A stretch of DNA of 64,000 nucleotides from Aphrophora alni (GCA_963513935.1 OY740767.1:83812060-83876059), one strand, 5' to 3'; counted from the first letter of the stretch, positions 9,738 through 25,900 are shown. Notes: generated from the sequence alone by a model not told the origin. A program made the numbers and translations.

Positions 9738-12700
9738 CTGGAACAAGTTAAAAAAAAAAATTATAGAACTAATATTACACTCTTCTCAATTATATCTGCA
9801 ATAATATAAGATTAAAAGCAAACAAAGGCCTAAACATTATTTCAAATCAAATAACATAATGATAATATTAAGGTTAAAAAAACTGTTTGTAGAAATTAAT
9901 TAAAAGTTCATCAATATTTATTTTTTATCCTTCATTCAACTTTGGAGAAGTTTTATTCAAAAATAATTTGGTTACCTTTGAAATTGAATGACCATTATGT
10001 ACCATTCTAAAGTTCATATAAAAAAATTGTAGTTTATGAGTAATATAAGATTTATTTCAAGTATATTTCAATAATAGTAGTCTAGATTCCTACCTTCATA
10101 CATTACTTTTCTCATATACATTTTTTCAAAGCGGTAAACAAATTTATGTTAGACCTAGAGAACCCGAACAAAATAATTATATTGATCACTGTAAGAATTT
10201 AATAAACGGGGCTTTATAAAATTATTTATTATTACTTATTTGAATTTAAAATTGTAACTTTTTTATTCTAGAACTTTTATTTAATGAAAATTTCTCAGCT
10301 TATGGGCGCCAGATGGAGTTAAATCATCAATTTTGAAAAAGGAGTTAATAGTTAATTGTTAAAAATGTCTCAGGGTCGCAAATCCTTTTAAAAGTGTACT
10401 CACAGTGGTCTTTGGTGAAATAAAGAAATCTTAGATGTTGTGCTGAAACTTAACATGTTTTATTAAAATGCAAATATTAAAACATTTATACAAGTTTATC
10501 ATCAAATATTATTAAACATTCATATTCAGAAATCTTAGCTTAATACATCCTCGTATTTCTTTAAAAAATAAAATTGAATTTTATTCATTAATTTTTTTAG
10601 TTACAACTCAAAAGAAAAAGCAAAAAGGTCTTTAGTTCATTTAATTGAATTAGTGTAATTAGTAATTTAGTTCTACAAATTAGATAAAGTTTCATTAATT
10701 TATTTATTTTAAAAGAAGGATTTTACTTTAATAATTTCATATTTTATAATATAAGACATTGTCTCAACATTAGACTCCAGATTTTCAAATTAAACTTATA
10801 ATTAAACATTAAGAAATTATTATCATATTATAAACAAAAATGATTTTAGAAATAAAGTCTTAACGTGTAACACGTTCTTTTTACTTAAAAGCACAATTCC
10901 TTGGCTTCGTCTCGTAGACAATGCATCTCGTATTGTGTCGAGTCGCTGGCATGGTCGATTCCTTGCTGCTGTACGGAATTCATTATTTTATTGTTCAAAT
11001 AACTGAATGTTTGTTAGTATCATGATTTAAACCGTTCTATTATGAGACTTTACGATCTTGTTCAGAGTTCACAATTCAAAAATATCTCATTTGTCTCGAA
11101 CACGGTGAAGACTTTTATTTTTACACATTTCACAGAGTTCACATTCTTAAATTAAAAGTTCATGCTTTAAGTTAGAACGAGTGTCACTTAGATCAATTTT
11201 AGATTGATCTTAGGGCTACCTTTAACATTTTTACCACATTTTATAAAAGTTTCTTTACACAAGACTACTTCTGACCAACTCGGCTGTTCCCTTAAGACTC
11301 TTTTTTCACATATTCACTAATTTTTTATAAAATATCTCTAGACAAAAATAACACGTCTGATCGCATCAAACCTCACTTCAAGACTCGTTTAACGTTTTCT
11401 CTACATTTTATAAAAGTTTCTTTGAATTGCAAATACGTCTGACTTACTCAACTGTCCCCTTCCAACTGGACTGGCTAAAACCACATGTGTCTTTTGTTCA
11501 ACTTCCCTTAGCGTCATATTTTTAATATGCAACGTCCGCGAGAAATTTTCTCACACACCTAGTAACACGTTTTGTCTATTTTTCACTACACAATTTTTAT
11601 TCAAATATTCATATAACTTATAATTAACATTTTTTACATCAAATCAGTATTTTGGAAACCTATATTTAAATTTTATATTCCCTTGTCTTAACATGTACAT
11701 TGAGTCATTCTTTTGACTTCTGAAGTCCCCCCCACCCATTCAATTTCAACTTTCCTGGGTTATTTTTAATATTCAAATCTTAATATAATCATTTTTTGGT
11801 TATCCAAGTTAAAATTACCATTTTTGATATCACATCACTTTCAGCTTAAAAATACTCATTTGAAACTTAAGAGTGAGAAAGATAATATGAACTGAAAACA
11901 CGGCATTGAATTCGAAGACCATGTTCATGTTTTTTTTTGTCAGTAGAGTTAGTTTTTTGTTAGTTAGCAAGCAAAAAATTTTATGCTTAGAATTGATATA
12001 TTTTGATTTACTTTCCCCATATCTTTATCACTCAGTTATGATGGTTTCTCAACCATTAGACTTGGTGAAAGTAATTGAACTTTTGTTTTTACTTCTGTAA
12101 TACCCTGATTCACACATTTTTTATGAATTTACAAATACATCTGTATTTTTAAGAACTGAATCAGGTCACAACTTAGTACCAACCAATAGGATGGTGACAG
12201 TAAATCTACACTTTCAAATATAAACTTGTATTTTGAATTATTAGATTGGATAATAAAAAAATTAAATTTCTACACTATTTTTGTTCATTGGAAAATTTGT
12301 TAAAATATATAACCGTTTAGGAGATAAAAGGAACCCAAAATATTTTGTACTCTGAACAAATATCAGAAAATAGATAAAAAAAAGCTTTTAAAAAATAGAA
12401 GAAAGATGTGAATCCACAATTTAATTCTGAATTTATTGATTAATTGAATTGATTATTCAAATAGAATATTTTTAAATGAATCTTTTGTTTTTGAGAATTC
12501 AGGATTCATTATTGGAACATGAAAGGAAAAAGTAATTAAAAAATTAACAACCTTTTTTTACTGTTTATTTTAAGGTGATTGATTCTTTCAAACATAATTT
12601 TTAGAAACCTAAGTTTGGTTATAGGGCTGATAAAGTTGTGCATTAAAAATAAAAGTTTAGAGATTCTATCTTCTAAGCAGTAACATTTTTTTTAATGTCG

Positions 12701-15700
12701 TCAAATCCTCAAATAGAGACATCTTATGTATATATTTATTAAAAATGGTTAATTTCTAGCATATTTTTGAGAGTATGTTTTTTGTATGTGCACGTGTGTT
12801 CAGCCGCTTTATATTAAAAATTTTCAATGGATTTTGGGGGAGAGCAAAAAGGTGGAATAATTAGGCAATCATAATTATTAAATCAAAGTACTCAAAGAAA
12901 CACAGGTTAAATTTTTAAAGGTACGGCAGTTCTTACACTAATTATGGTACGGAATGTTCAGTACCATGATCGAAAGATAAGGGCAATTTGGAAGTTTCAG
13001 AAATGAGTTTTTTTAGGTCCGTTAAAGGCTGAACAAGGAGGGATCAAATATGAAATAGTGATATTTAAGAAGAAGGGAGATCCTACCCATAACAGAACAA
13101 GTGTGTCTGTATAAGATAAATGGAGGGATCATGTAATGACAAAGGAGGATGTAAGGTTTCCAAAGCAGGTGATTATGTATATAACTAGTAGCAAGAGGAG
13201 TTTGGGAAACTGGACAAGAAGGTGAAACTAGAACAGTCAGTTGGTCTAAACCTTGAATGATAGGCGATGACAATTAAACCAGAATAATTTACTAATACAT
13301 ATTACTCTATTTAATATTGTTAAATATTAATTTGAAATTCATAACATTTAGTAACTTCATGTTTAGTTAGCAGGATACAAAATGTGTTGATCATATACAG
13401 ATATCAAATAAAAGTGATGGTACCACTAGCTATAATGAAAAAGTATGGTTGTTACATAAACTTTGTAACATTGTGAATTTTTGAAATATTGTTTGGTAAA
13501 GTTCAAAGCAGATGTTCGAATACATAGCATGGGGTTACTCTTGGTAGAAGTAACAGCAAGCACTTGGGAATAGCAGGGTGGATAAAATTTTATAATTTAA
13601 CAAAACAAAATTCGAATAGATATAAATGATGAAAAGTAATTAGAGGATTGTAAATTGTAATTAGAGATAAGTAGTGAATAAGAACTGTTGTAATTAGATA
13701 TAGAAAATAAATATGTATAAATGTGTGAATAGGCTGATGGTATTAATACGCCAGGAAGTAGTTCGAACTTTTATTTTTAATAACTAAAAAACGATGAGAA
13801 TATAAAAAAATGTGAATGAACAGTGACAATGTAGAAAACATGTGTGTTGGTTGAAAATAAGTTAAATGTGAAAAACTATTCAAAGTAAAAATAAGATAGA
13901 CATGTCACTGGTTCCACAGAGTTCTTAGCGGTAAAGCGTTTTTTCGTCAGTCGCCTTGGGGCAATTGAGCAAGCTAGAGGTGAGATGCCTGTATCTTAAA
14001 ATGTGCTCAAAGAAGTAAAAATGTATAACTGTATGATATTTAAAGTGTATTAACTGAATAATTATATCAAGTAAAGATGTGTAGAAGTATTAGTGATGAT
14101 TGTTTTCATTAAAAATGATTGTAATGTGAAAAAATGAGATACTTAAGACTAAAGCACATGGTGATGGGAATAGAGTGTTTTTAGAAATGAACTATGGCTA
14201 GGTATGAAATGATTATCCATCTGAATCGAGTCTAGGAGTGTACCTATATTGCAATTTAAACAATGTTTAGTGAGAAATGCAAAAAATAGACCCAGACAAC
14301 CAAAAAACTTTAAAGAAATAATGTGTATAATAGGGCTAGACTACCATCAGCCACATGGTCGAAAATTAGGCGAAAGTGGATCAGATTGTTTAGTTAATGA
14401 TGATCATGTGAACAATTAACTCTGGATATGAGTATGTATAGTAGTTTTTAAGAAATATTTTTGTTAGTTATAAGAATTGTTCCATTATATTATTTTATGT
14501 TCAACTTATATATTTATTGTGTGACATATAACTATTTGCAGTGTCAGCAATAATTCTCTTTTTAAGCTCAAAGAATTATGTTAAAAGAAAGAGGAAATTA
14601 ATAACAATATTGACACAACTAGGCATAGTGTTTATATTTTTATTTATATTAAACATTTGCAATTCTAAACATGTAAAAAATGAATAAGATATGAGTTTGG
14701 AATAGTTAGTCAAGCAAAGCCCAGACTCGTACTCTTTTAGATTCTTTTTTTTTTGAAGTAAAACATTTAAAATTCTAAATTCTAAAAATGTAAAGGTTAT
14801 TTTAAGATTTGAGTTACTGATTATTGAAGTTTGTCATTTCTATATGTCTCAATTTAGTGTGTCTAAATAAATAATGATGTTTGTTTAAAAGTATAAAAGA
14901 TTTCTGCATTCCATTTCCTTTATTCCATTTAGTACACTGTTTTAAAAGAATTCACGACCCATTAACTTTAGTTTTCAAAATTATAACTGGCAAATATGCA
15001 CTTGCCATGGCGGCCAACTTTTAACGGTTTTTTCTAATATTATAGCTCTTCCTTTTAGCTCTTCCTTTTTTAATAAATCATAATTGTCTCACTAGGTTGG
15101 GCAATTTATTTTGTAAATTCTTTCCACGTTGTCTTAATATTAGAGATTTTCACATAAATACAATTGTCGCAGAAACGTGTGACAACTTATTAGTAAAGTA
15201 GATTAATTCATCCTTAGATTTTTCATATAGTTACAATTGGTGCCCAACGTGGGGCAATTATTAAAAGTATAAAAAAATCATCCTTGATTATTCATATTGT
15301 TGCAATTGGCGCCCAACGTGGGGCAATTATTAAAAGTATAAAAAATGAATCTCTGATTTTCCATAATCATTACAATTGGCGCCCAACGTGGGGCAATTAT
15401 TAAAAGTATAAAATATGAATCTCTGATTTATTATAATTATTACAATTGGCGCCCAATGTGGGGCAATTATTAAAAGTATAAAAAAATCATCCTTGATTAT
15501 TCATATTGCTACAACTTATTTTTATTTTTAACTCTTATGAATAACGGTAAGTTTCATCCTTTCAGAATACGGAGTTTTATTATGTTTCATATATCTATTA
15601 TGTTCGTTTTAGACAATGTTTTAGAATGATGATTAAGGCGTGTAATAACAAAACCTCACTTCAATAAGTACTAAACATAAAATGGAGTTTACTATGTGTG

Positions 15701-16455
15701 ATGTGAGAAAGTGTGTCAATAATTTATTTTATAAATAAGTACAAACCTGTTTCTCGGTTTTTTCACTAATCCCGTGCTCACCATTATAGGATAAACTGTG
15801 GTAAATTTTACTTGTGATTTGAAAGTGCTGGAATCTGACGCCCTCATTTCTTCATAAAGCGCTTCCATTAAACCTAAAGTGAACAAAAAATACAAAAAAA
15901 CAATTTAAATATAATATATCTTTAAGTTTACTTCTAAGGTCATAGTTTAGATATACATGAAATAAGTTTCATACTTTCATTTTGTAATAACAGAATTAAT
16001 TGTAGTATATCAATAATTTAATTAGTAAATAAGACAGGTATTATTTTTATAATTATTTTATTTTTGAACTTGTGAGTAATACAATACATTTGTTTATTTA
16101 TTAATTTTTGTTTATGGTTGCAGGTACTTACACTTTACCAAACTGAGTATTGGTACTGGATATATAATTATGAATTAAAGAACAAAACTTAATTTGTTAA
16201 TTAAAAGTGTATGCAATTTCTTTCATTGTGTAGAAATTTTATTATTAAATTGTCAATCAACTCTATCTGAAAATTTACTTCAATTTTCTATCATTAGTTG
16301 TATTGTTTTCTAAAAATGCTTAGTGAATGCATTTCATAGTAACGCCATCTTCAATTTTTATATAGTCCAGTTCGATGTTTCTACTAAGAATATTAAGAAC
16401 CCAATACCTAGGAATAGAAGATACTAGGTACTCAAAGTAATTTATAAATCCTAGC

Positions 16456-16499
<44 letters not shown>

Positions 16500-16812
16500 A
16501 TTTTCGACCCAGATATTATTTTTGCATGTATAGGATTAAAGCTTCTACGTTTTTGAAATTATATTATTTTCAATATTTTAATTTCAGGAATACAGCAGAA
16601 GCGAAAAAATAAATATGATATGATTTTGTGGTCAATAACAGCAAGATGAAATAGCCAGTTGTTGAATGAAGAAAAGACCAAGTTCTAGCTGATGGTTCAA
16701 ACAAGTATGTGTGCTTGTGTAGACACCAAATAGACTGGTGACCTTCATTTGAAGAGAAAGTGAGGATATTTCAAGTTCATACACATATTCTCTTCTGGTG
16801 AATTATTACATC

Positions 16813-16846
<34 letters not shown>

Positions 16847-16850
16847 ATAA

Positions 16851-16913
<63 letters not shown>

Positions 16914-19900
16914 TAATATTGACCAAACACATGTATTAGCCAAATATTGGTATTAGCATGGTTTTTAATATAATATATATATATTAATACACAATGCATA
17001 AAAACATTAGTGCATTGTGTATTAGTGTTTACATGTTCAAAGTGTTTTGTTGTCTGATGATGGTATGATAGTACTGTACTGAAACAGCTGAAACAAAGGA
17101 AATATTCAAAATAGACTGCTTGACGTAAGTACTTATATAGAAATAAACAAAATATGTCTTGACAAATCATGTCACATCTAATGCAGTAGGCGACCCGTAT
17201 GTATGCTTCACTACAACAAGGTATCTTAAAATTATTTTACTTCTAACGTTTCAATTGAAATATTATTATATTACAAACCTCTGACAGCAAACTTGGAAGA
17301 ACAGTAAGGTACCACATTGGCTAATCCTAGAATTCCACACATAGATGAAATAGCAACTATATGCCCATGGTTCTTTTGGATCATGCCGGGGAGAAAAGCT
17401 TCCAATGTCTGGAAAACAAGAAGATAATGCTATTAAAATGAAAGTTCAATGATAGTATTACTCATATTCTATATACGATTTAAATTGAAATTGCCTTCAT
17501 AAAGTAAATTTGCTAAGACTTTGTATATATTTAATCAAAAAAACTTCAAAACTAAAATTAAATCTTGTTTTATATATTATTTTGTTTAAAAGATGTAAAT
17601 TCTTATTTTCTTCTATTCCTTGAGTGGTTGAATAATATGTATTTAACATTATTTCTACAATTCAATCTACTTTGTGAAAACTGTTCATTTAATTGTTTTG
17701 TAAATTTCTTGCATAGGAAAGGTACAAAAACTTAAGAAGTAATTACACACCGACTTTATAAACTTGTTTGTTGAATTGATTAACATGTTTCCCAAAAGTG
17801 GGCTACATGATTATCAATATTAAATTTTCTTAGGAAAGAATTAGCATGTCATTTGAGCTCAGTACCAATTTTTTACCATTGGTTTTAAACAAAGGCAAGA
17901 ATCTTAGCTCCAAATGCTTTACAATCATAGCAAGTGAATACCTTCAAACATAATATACCAAATAATTTCAGGTTTATCTCAAGTTTATGATCAAATTATC
18001 TATCTTATCAAACATAGGTTAAAGTTTCCTCTAAAATTAGTGAAATATCAAAGACCAAATGAATGCAGATAGTGTCCTCACAAAACCTCCTGCATTTGTG
18101 AATAAGTCCTGATTTTATAGGGTTCAAGTGTCAATAAACTTTTGAATGGTTATTTATATATTTTTTGTTGTTAAAAATCATATAGAAATAGCTCTGCTTA
18201 ATATATCTTAATCGGCACTTCTAATCGACAGGTCTCCAATAAAAACCATCATGCTTCTTATTATGGCTGTGTTATAAGAAGGCATTTATAAGATATTAGA
18301 AAACATGGTTTAAAAAAGGAATCATTACTTGATTAGTAACCTTTGAAAATTATAAAACGTCATAAAAATTGGCTTTTAAAAGTTTTTTTTTATATATAGT
18401 TTTTTACTGGTATTATTAAAATACAAGATATTCTGATTAATTGATTTTACAACTCTTAATTAAATGACAGAGCAAAGGCAAATAATGCATTTCTACTCCT
18501 GGGGATACTCGTAATATATTTTATAACACAGAAATTATATGTTGCAGAATGTTTAAATACTAATTTCATGTTTTATTCATAGTGATATGGAAACTTAATT
18601 AAAATCATATCTATGTCTCTAAATTTACAAGTAGACTTTTATGTAAATAAGAATAAATGAATAGTACCGTAATGAATGTGCAGGAAATAATTTAGGTAAT
18701 TTATCATTATAAATCACCAACAAATTGGTGGTTTTAAATAATTGCAAACTTATAATTGAACTGAGTGTTTGTATAATCTACAGAGTGATCAATTCAAGAT
18801 AGCAAAGATTAGGATCTCTAAAACTGAAAGAGGTACAAACAACTTTAAAGGGGAATCCTCCCCCTTTTTTTATGGGAAATAAAAATATGCTATCCAAATT
18901 TTTCAATATAGGAGCCAACTTCTTTTATTAAAAACAACACCATGTTTTAATTGGTAATTTTGGGTACAATATGTAATTTTAAGGTTTTTTAAATTCTTGA
19001 ATACTTTTTGATAAACCCAAGGGCTTAGAAATCTATATCCTATGAAAGATTGGAAATGTTTTACTTATTAAATGTTTAGTGAGTGTTTTTTATTATGTTT
19101 AACCTTAAATTTGGGGTAAAAGTATAGCCTAATCTCCTATATTATATTAGGCAAATAGGCTACCTAAATGTGTGGAAGCGTATTTTAATATCATTTTCTT
19201 CTATGTCCTATCAAAAAACAAATGTATTGAGTATGCCTTACATATTACGTTCAGCAGGCATGATGGTGTAGAGGCATGTTAATAAGGGAATGTAATTATT
19301 ATAAAGAATAACAATATTTGTTTGTATGTCTTGTACTGTAGTGTAACTATGTGTATTGTAAATGTGTACTAAAACTCAAATGTGAGTAAATTATTGAGTT
19401 CTTTTTTTAAATAAAATTCATACACTATAAATGATTGATAAACCTATTAAGTAGAAATTAAAATTTAGGCTATATGGTATTTAATTTTTATTTATTTATT
19501 ATTAATATTATTTTTATATAAAAATAAAATTTGATAAACAAATTAGAAATTGGAAATTAATGTGTACGGTTCTTTTAAAATAATAATAATAATAAAAAAA
19601 AAAAACGAAATAAAGGAATAAAACTGATAGAGAGTGTACGTGACCATTGTCTTAATTTGAATTTCAAATATGTATTGTATATTTGAAGATGAAAAAAAAA
19701 CATTATTATTATTATTAAAAATTCATTATTAAGACCTTTATCAGTAAAATATTTAAAAAAATCATAATTTAATTCGGTACCCAAAAATGCGCTAAAATGT
19801 TGACATCAAATATCCTATGTATCTCTTCTGGTTTGTGAGACTTGAGTGGGTGGCATGGCATGATTCCAGCATTATTTACAAGGACAGATACTTCTCCAAC

Positions 19901-22900
19901 TTCAGCTCTTACTTTAGCTGCCATATTAAGCACTTGCTCTCGATTGGAAACATCACATCTACAACAACAAATTAGTGAAGCACTGGGGGAAAAATAATAA
20001 GTAATATATTTCTAATTTTAATTTAGATAGTCTTAACTTAATACAACACTTTCAATATAGGTTTCGAGTTAATATAGGAAAGTTGTTTATTTGCAGTTGA
20101 ACAAAAGTTTTAAATAGATGAACTAACTGCCAATTAACATTTTAATATGAAGTACTAAAACAGATTACTAATTATTGTATATATCTCATTAAAGGGATGG
20201 GCAGTGTGTTGGATATCTGGAAGTTGTGAAGGTCCTTGCTAGTTATTATCTTGCTAATATATAATGCTAAGCTATGATTTATTTAATACTCTAGTCCTAT
20301 ACATTCATTAATAACTGTAGACATTGTTCTGATTTACAGCTTTTTAATGAAGTTGCAACTTTTCAATTAAAGTTATTTATAAGGATATGAAATACAAGAT
20401 ATAAACTATAATACTTAGTATTATATAAACTAGTACTATAATAAACTAAATAATTGAAGTTGCAACTTTTCAATTAAAGCTATTTATAAGGATGTGAAAT
20501 ACAAGATATAAACTATAATATAATTCCACATAATTTATTTACTACTGCATACTGATATTTATTTCTAAATATATACTACACTCAGTTGCTCTAATATAAG
20601 ATATAAGATTAAAATGCATGACTTGATTTACAATTGTACAATATGTTGTAAACCTTTAATTTTGTGTTGTTTTAGAGAAATTTAGTGATTTGCTTATTAA
20701 TTTTATCTAATTATGCATTTAGGATGAACTAACAACTTAAAAAAAAAAAAAAAACAAAAAAAAAACAGATAGTGGGGTATTAACTCAAAGCTAGTTGACT
20801 TAATATTAATGATAAATAAACTTCTTCCTATCCACCTTTAATAATTACCTAATGGTTTAAAATGTATTAAAAATAAAATTCAGGAATTACTTGTACTGTA
20901 CATATGAATCCTTTTCTATGTTTAATTCCTTTGTGCTTTTCAAGTTTGACTCAATCGTCAAGGGCAGATGATGGTTGTAAAACCGGTTTTTTGCCTTATA
21001 TTCCCTCCCTCCTCCCTATCAATTAATGGTGGAATAAACAAAAATTAAAAAAAGAGGAAGATATTAATTTTATGTATAATACATAATGTTTTCAAAGACT
21101 TTACAAAAAAATGGCAATTGAAATTAAATATTTTCTTTTATATACCTACAGAATCAAATATGAAAGAATTTTCTCTTTCATTTATTTTATCATAGTCTTA
21201 TTATTATTTGAGGTTATGTGAAAAGGTTAGATCATGAAAAGGTAGATTGAACACTGTGGGAATGTTTTTGAAATATAATAATTCAAGATTTTTAGATGTT
21301 CTGAAAAGGATTACATAAATGAAATAAATGAACGATGAGTAGTCACATAAGTTATCTATTCCTTCTCAAACTCTTCAATAGGCAGATCAATAGTTAAAAA
21401 AAAAAAAAAATTATTATTATTATTATTTATTTTTTTAAAATTCTGGTTTGGGAATTGTTAAGTATTACTTTAGGTAAAAAGCCTATGGATCTTTTTAAAG
21501 GAAGATTAGCCCTTAAGTATTTTGGTAGTTGGTTCAGGCCCAATACCTGAGATAATTTAATAAGATGCCCAATCCTATATAACAATGGTGAGTTTATATG
21601 GTGACTTACTCGTATAAGTCGTGAGCTTTGTCTGGAAGATTATCAATCAAGACAAGAGGTTATGGGATAGTTTTACTGATTTAAATGTTAGAGGTACCTT
21701 TAGCTACTATATATAGTTTCAGAAATGATAGAAGCAGGGTAGTCTACTATCATAGAGCAGTTCCTGGATGAGTGTCACAAACAGAATTACCTGAAGGTTG
21801 GTCTCTTGGCTGCTTGTCTGCCAATTTGATTTTCCAGTTTCAAAGGGTACTGTTTTCTGTGAAATCAATAAATTCTGACCTTGTTCTGATCAAGTACAAC
21901 ATTTGTAGATTTGCTATTTTAACTTCTCAGTTGTTAATATCTGCTATCAACACTATCATTAATACTTGATGGAAATTCATTGTCATTAAATTCAATCAAA
22001 TATAATAAAAATATTTTTCCAAAATTTTGTTTAATTTTAAAAGTAAAATTGTTTTTATTTAATTCCTGTCAGGATGATGTTCAGTCTGCAAGAATGAAAG
22101 TACGGCACTGAATGAATAAACAGCTTTACAGTTTTAATTTTGATAGTTTATTGTTCCCTCCCCATTTTTTCAATTTATGCATTTTTTTCTTGTTCTTTAA
22201 AGGTGAATCAATCTTGCAGGTCATTATAGCTTTATAAAATTAAATAAATAACATAAAATAAAGACTCCTTTAATACTTTAATAGTATCAGGTTTGGAAAA
22301 AAACAATAATTGATGAACAAAAAAGATAACTAGAGGGATCAAATCTAAAATTACATGAAAAATGTTGATCCTAGTTGGGTTCCTCAGGAATGCCCATCCT
22401 GTACTCACTTAAGTCAGCCCTTGTAGGAAATTGAATTTTTAACAAGTACCAACAACCAAATAAAATGTATGTAGTAGGTTACCAATTTAAAATTGAAAGT
22501 TCAGCTGTATATATGTACATACTAGAACCTATGAGCTATTGGAAGCTATACCTTAATATAAGGAGACCAAAAATTAAGTGCGGAATTTTACTTATTCTAA
22601 TCAATTATCTCTTTTTTTTCACCATCTCTAGTCTATCATTACTATGAAAGTAACAATAGAGTAAATAGAGAGCCTTGAATTTTAATAGATTGTTGCATTT
22701 TTACAGTTTTGTAATGTAAATAATATAATCTTGGTATTGGATACAAGTTCTTTTGACCTGTCAAGAATCTGTTTATTGTCTTATTAACCTGCTCTGGAAA
22801 AGAGTTAACAAGGAAAAGAGTTAAGTTAATTAATCTGTTGGCTGAAAAATATCAAATTCTAAATCTTTTCATTTCATACACACAACAAATTCTTGATTAT

Positions 22901-25900
22901 ACAATAAGTTAAATGAAAGTTGTCTATCCATAACCACATTTTAGGGTAACATTTTGATGAATTGTTGGTTTTAGGAAATTAATAAGTTCATGCAAAAAAA
23001 TTAAAACATTACTAACCTTTGGAGAAACATAGATAGCAGTGCATTTATAAGTAGATTTATGTTCTGGGAAATGTTGTAAGGTGTACTATTTAAACAACAA
23101 TTTCATACATAAATTTTGTTGTTGTTTTGTTTTTCATTGTTATAAATAACATGTATGTAGTTCACTTGAAATAATATGTTTATTTGGTTCATCTGGTCTT
23201 TTGTATATATATAATATTAATATATTATAATATATAGTTACTCTTTCATCTTTTTTAAAATTTAAAAAGAACTGAATAATAAACAAATATAAATATGTTT
23301 TTACCATTTAAAAAAAAATCCTTAAATATCAAAATTTTACTACTTTTTAACATATTTACGACATATTTATTGTTTAAATGTTAAGAGCAAAGTATGATCT
23401 CTTAATTAAAAAAGTGCAGTCATAACTTCAATGTGTGTTTTGAAAATTGAAAAATTTAGCGAATCGTAGTGCAATAATCACGGTCAACATAAAGTTGACA
23501 ACTAAAGATAAGACACGTAACATAAGCAACTATAAAACATTCGCTCAAGTAAATTAAGTTGAACATACATTAAAGTGCATTATATGATAATAAAATAATG
23601 TAATAAATTAAGCATGACCTTGGACTTTGAAGACTACAATTACTGGGACAAGGTCATGGTAGCTTCTGAAGCAGAAATAAATCATTAGAGGATTATTTAT
23701 TGATCAACTCTACAACTATTACTGGATCAAGAATAAATTAAAGTAATAGCCTTTTAGATTCCTGATGCAGGATGCAATTTATTATGGAAATGCAGGCAAT
23801 GCTGAAAACAAGCCAAGCTTAGCTAGTAATGTATAGCACTTTATACTTGCAATAATTTGCTTTGAACAATTACTCCTTGTGGTATAATTTACTTTTCATA
23901 TCAATAAAAGAAAACACAATTGAAATATTGAAATATTTCCACTAAAATGGAGGAAAACCCAAATGCTTTGATACTTATTATTTGATGTAACCATAATTTT
24001 ATAAACTTAGGTATATATATTTAATTTTGTTCTTTTCTTTCTAAACTAAATATTTATTTCAATAACTAATTGTTTTATATGTTCCTTCTAATTAACTACA
24101 GTGTAAGCAATTTTCTTACGTGTAAGCATATATATTTTTGTTGAATCCTCTATCTGCGAGCATTTTAACGGTCTCTGCATTTCCTTTAGAATCTAGATCC
24201 CAACAAACTAAAATACTTCCTTGCGCTGCAAATTGAAAGGCAAGTTCCCTACCAATGCCATGACCTGTTCCTGTTACCTAAAGAAGATAATAAAATAAAA
24301 ATAAAGCCTAAAAATTGTTGAATGTTAGTATTGGGTGAAATTCAATTATAAATGATAAATTGTTTTTGTACTCTCCAAAGTTTTTTATTCTAGAGTCTTG
24401 CCAACTGACAAAGTTAACAAAACATGAGATGGCAAGGCTCAAAAATACAAATAGTGTATTGTATGAAAAATCATTTGAAATGTTTTATATTTTAGTTAAT
24501 AATATTTGCATCAAATTGTATAGTTCAATATCTGTTTTCAAGGTCTGTCTACATATTTTTATATTTATCGTGATTTTGTCTAACCTCTATATACATATCA
24601 ATCTCTCTCCTTCATCTAAAATTTTGTTATCAGTTCTAAACATATATTAAATAATTCTTTTAAAAACTAAATCATATTTTAGCTATGATAGCTAATTGAA
24701 ATTAAACTAAATAACATTTACAAAAGTTATAAAAACTAAATCATTTTTCAAATTAACATTTTGACTTTTATCATCTCTTGAAGGTTTAAAAAAATAAAGT
24801 TTTAAGGGACAGTAACATTAATAACCCTCGAACAATGATTAATGGGACAGAATGATCCTTGGTGACAGCCTCCACTGTGAATTGACATTGTTCTGTGACC
24901 TGCTGCAAGATAACATAGAGGTATTCACTATGCTAGTGACATTGAAATTGTAATTGAATAAGATGTTAGAATTAATTCTGTTAAGTAAGGATATAATTTA
25001 TCATTCTTCGGGGCTCACTTTAGTGAGTACAGGCTTTGTAAACTCAAGGGAATCTTGATCTAAAACTTTTTACACGTCTTGGGTGAGAACCCTCTTTTTA
25101 TTTTTCTTAACAGGTCTCTCTTGACCAACTCTTGTTCTTTTCCATCCTGACGCTATTAGAGTATTCAAGGGCTAGGGGACATATTATTATTTTTTTTTAT
25201 AAGGCGATGACAACCGATAAAGGTTTTTCACTTTTAAACGAGGAAAAAAGGACACAATTAAACAAATCAAGTATTTACATGTTTGGTAAATTTATTATTA
25301 TTTTTTAACAGTTCAAAAGATTTATCATTTATCTACTACTCTGGAATTAATGCAATACATTTTGAGCCATAAAAGAGAGGTTTAAAAAATTTAAAATATT
25401 TTCCCTGGGTGTGTTGTGAGAGAGTCTGTATAGAAGGGTATGTAGGATGTGTTCTCAGTGAAGTAGAAATAACACTAACCATGACAATATTTATTTAAGT
25501 ACAACATTTTTAAACTTATTATGAAGTCTTTTTAATAAATTGTGAAGGGAGGGCACCTAAGTTATTCACTGTTGTACACTGTCCTGTTGTACAACCCTTT
25601 TGTGTGAAATTAACTAATTATTTCCTTATTTTAGGTTTAATGATATTGCAAGAATAACCTTAAGATCTCATTTCTGAGTGTTGTGGTGCATGCTTGAAAT
25701 TTGATTAAAATGATATTTGGTATTTTTTCAGTATTCTCTTTCTTAAGTAAATCAGTTATGCACTATAAAGATCAAATTTAAATTATGTTAAAAAATATGA
25801 TTTTATGTTTATGCGTTAAATGTAAGAACAATGCAATTTATTTACAATAAGGATAAACGAATTACACAATATTCAATTTGTATACCTAAAAATGGTGAAA

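Larger units (their letters stand above)
15874..17278. other. Intron 5
   Basis: AT-rich, with three long (TA)n tracts listed separately. The tracts generate a spurious Tyr-Ile repeat frame on the minus strand. Nothing else was recognised. Confidence 0.5.
19959..24119. other. Intron 3
   Basis: AT-rich. It contains a 107-bp direct duplication (20347-20520), long A-runs near 20740-20766 and 21395, and copy B of the dispersed repeat. No gene was seen. Confidence 0.5.

Noticed and set aside
16814..17170. 118-codon minus-strand frame with long Tyr-Ile repeats
   Set aside because: It is the translation of (TA)n microsatellites inside intron 5 and lies between two well-supported SDR exons.
24360..24650. 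96-codon plus-strand frame in intron 2
   Set aside because: AT-rich chance frame antisense to the SDR gene.
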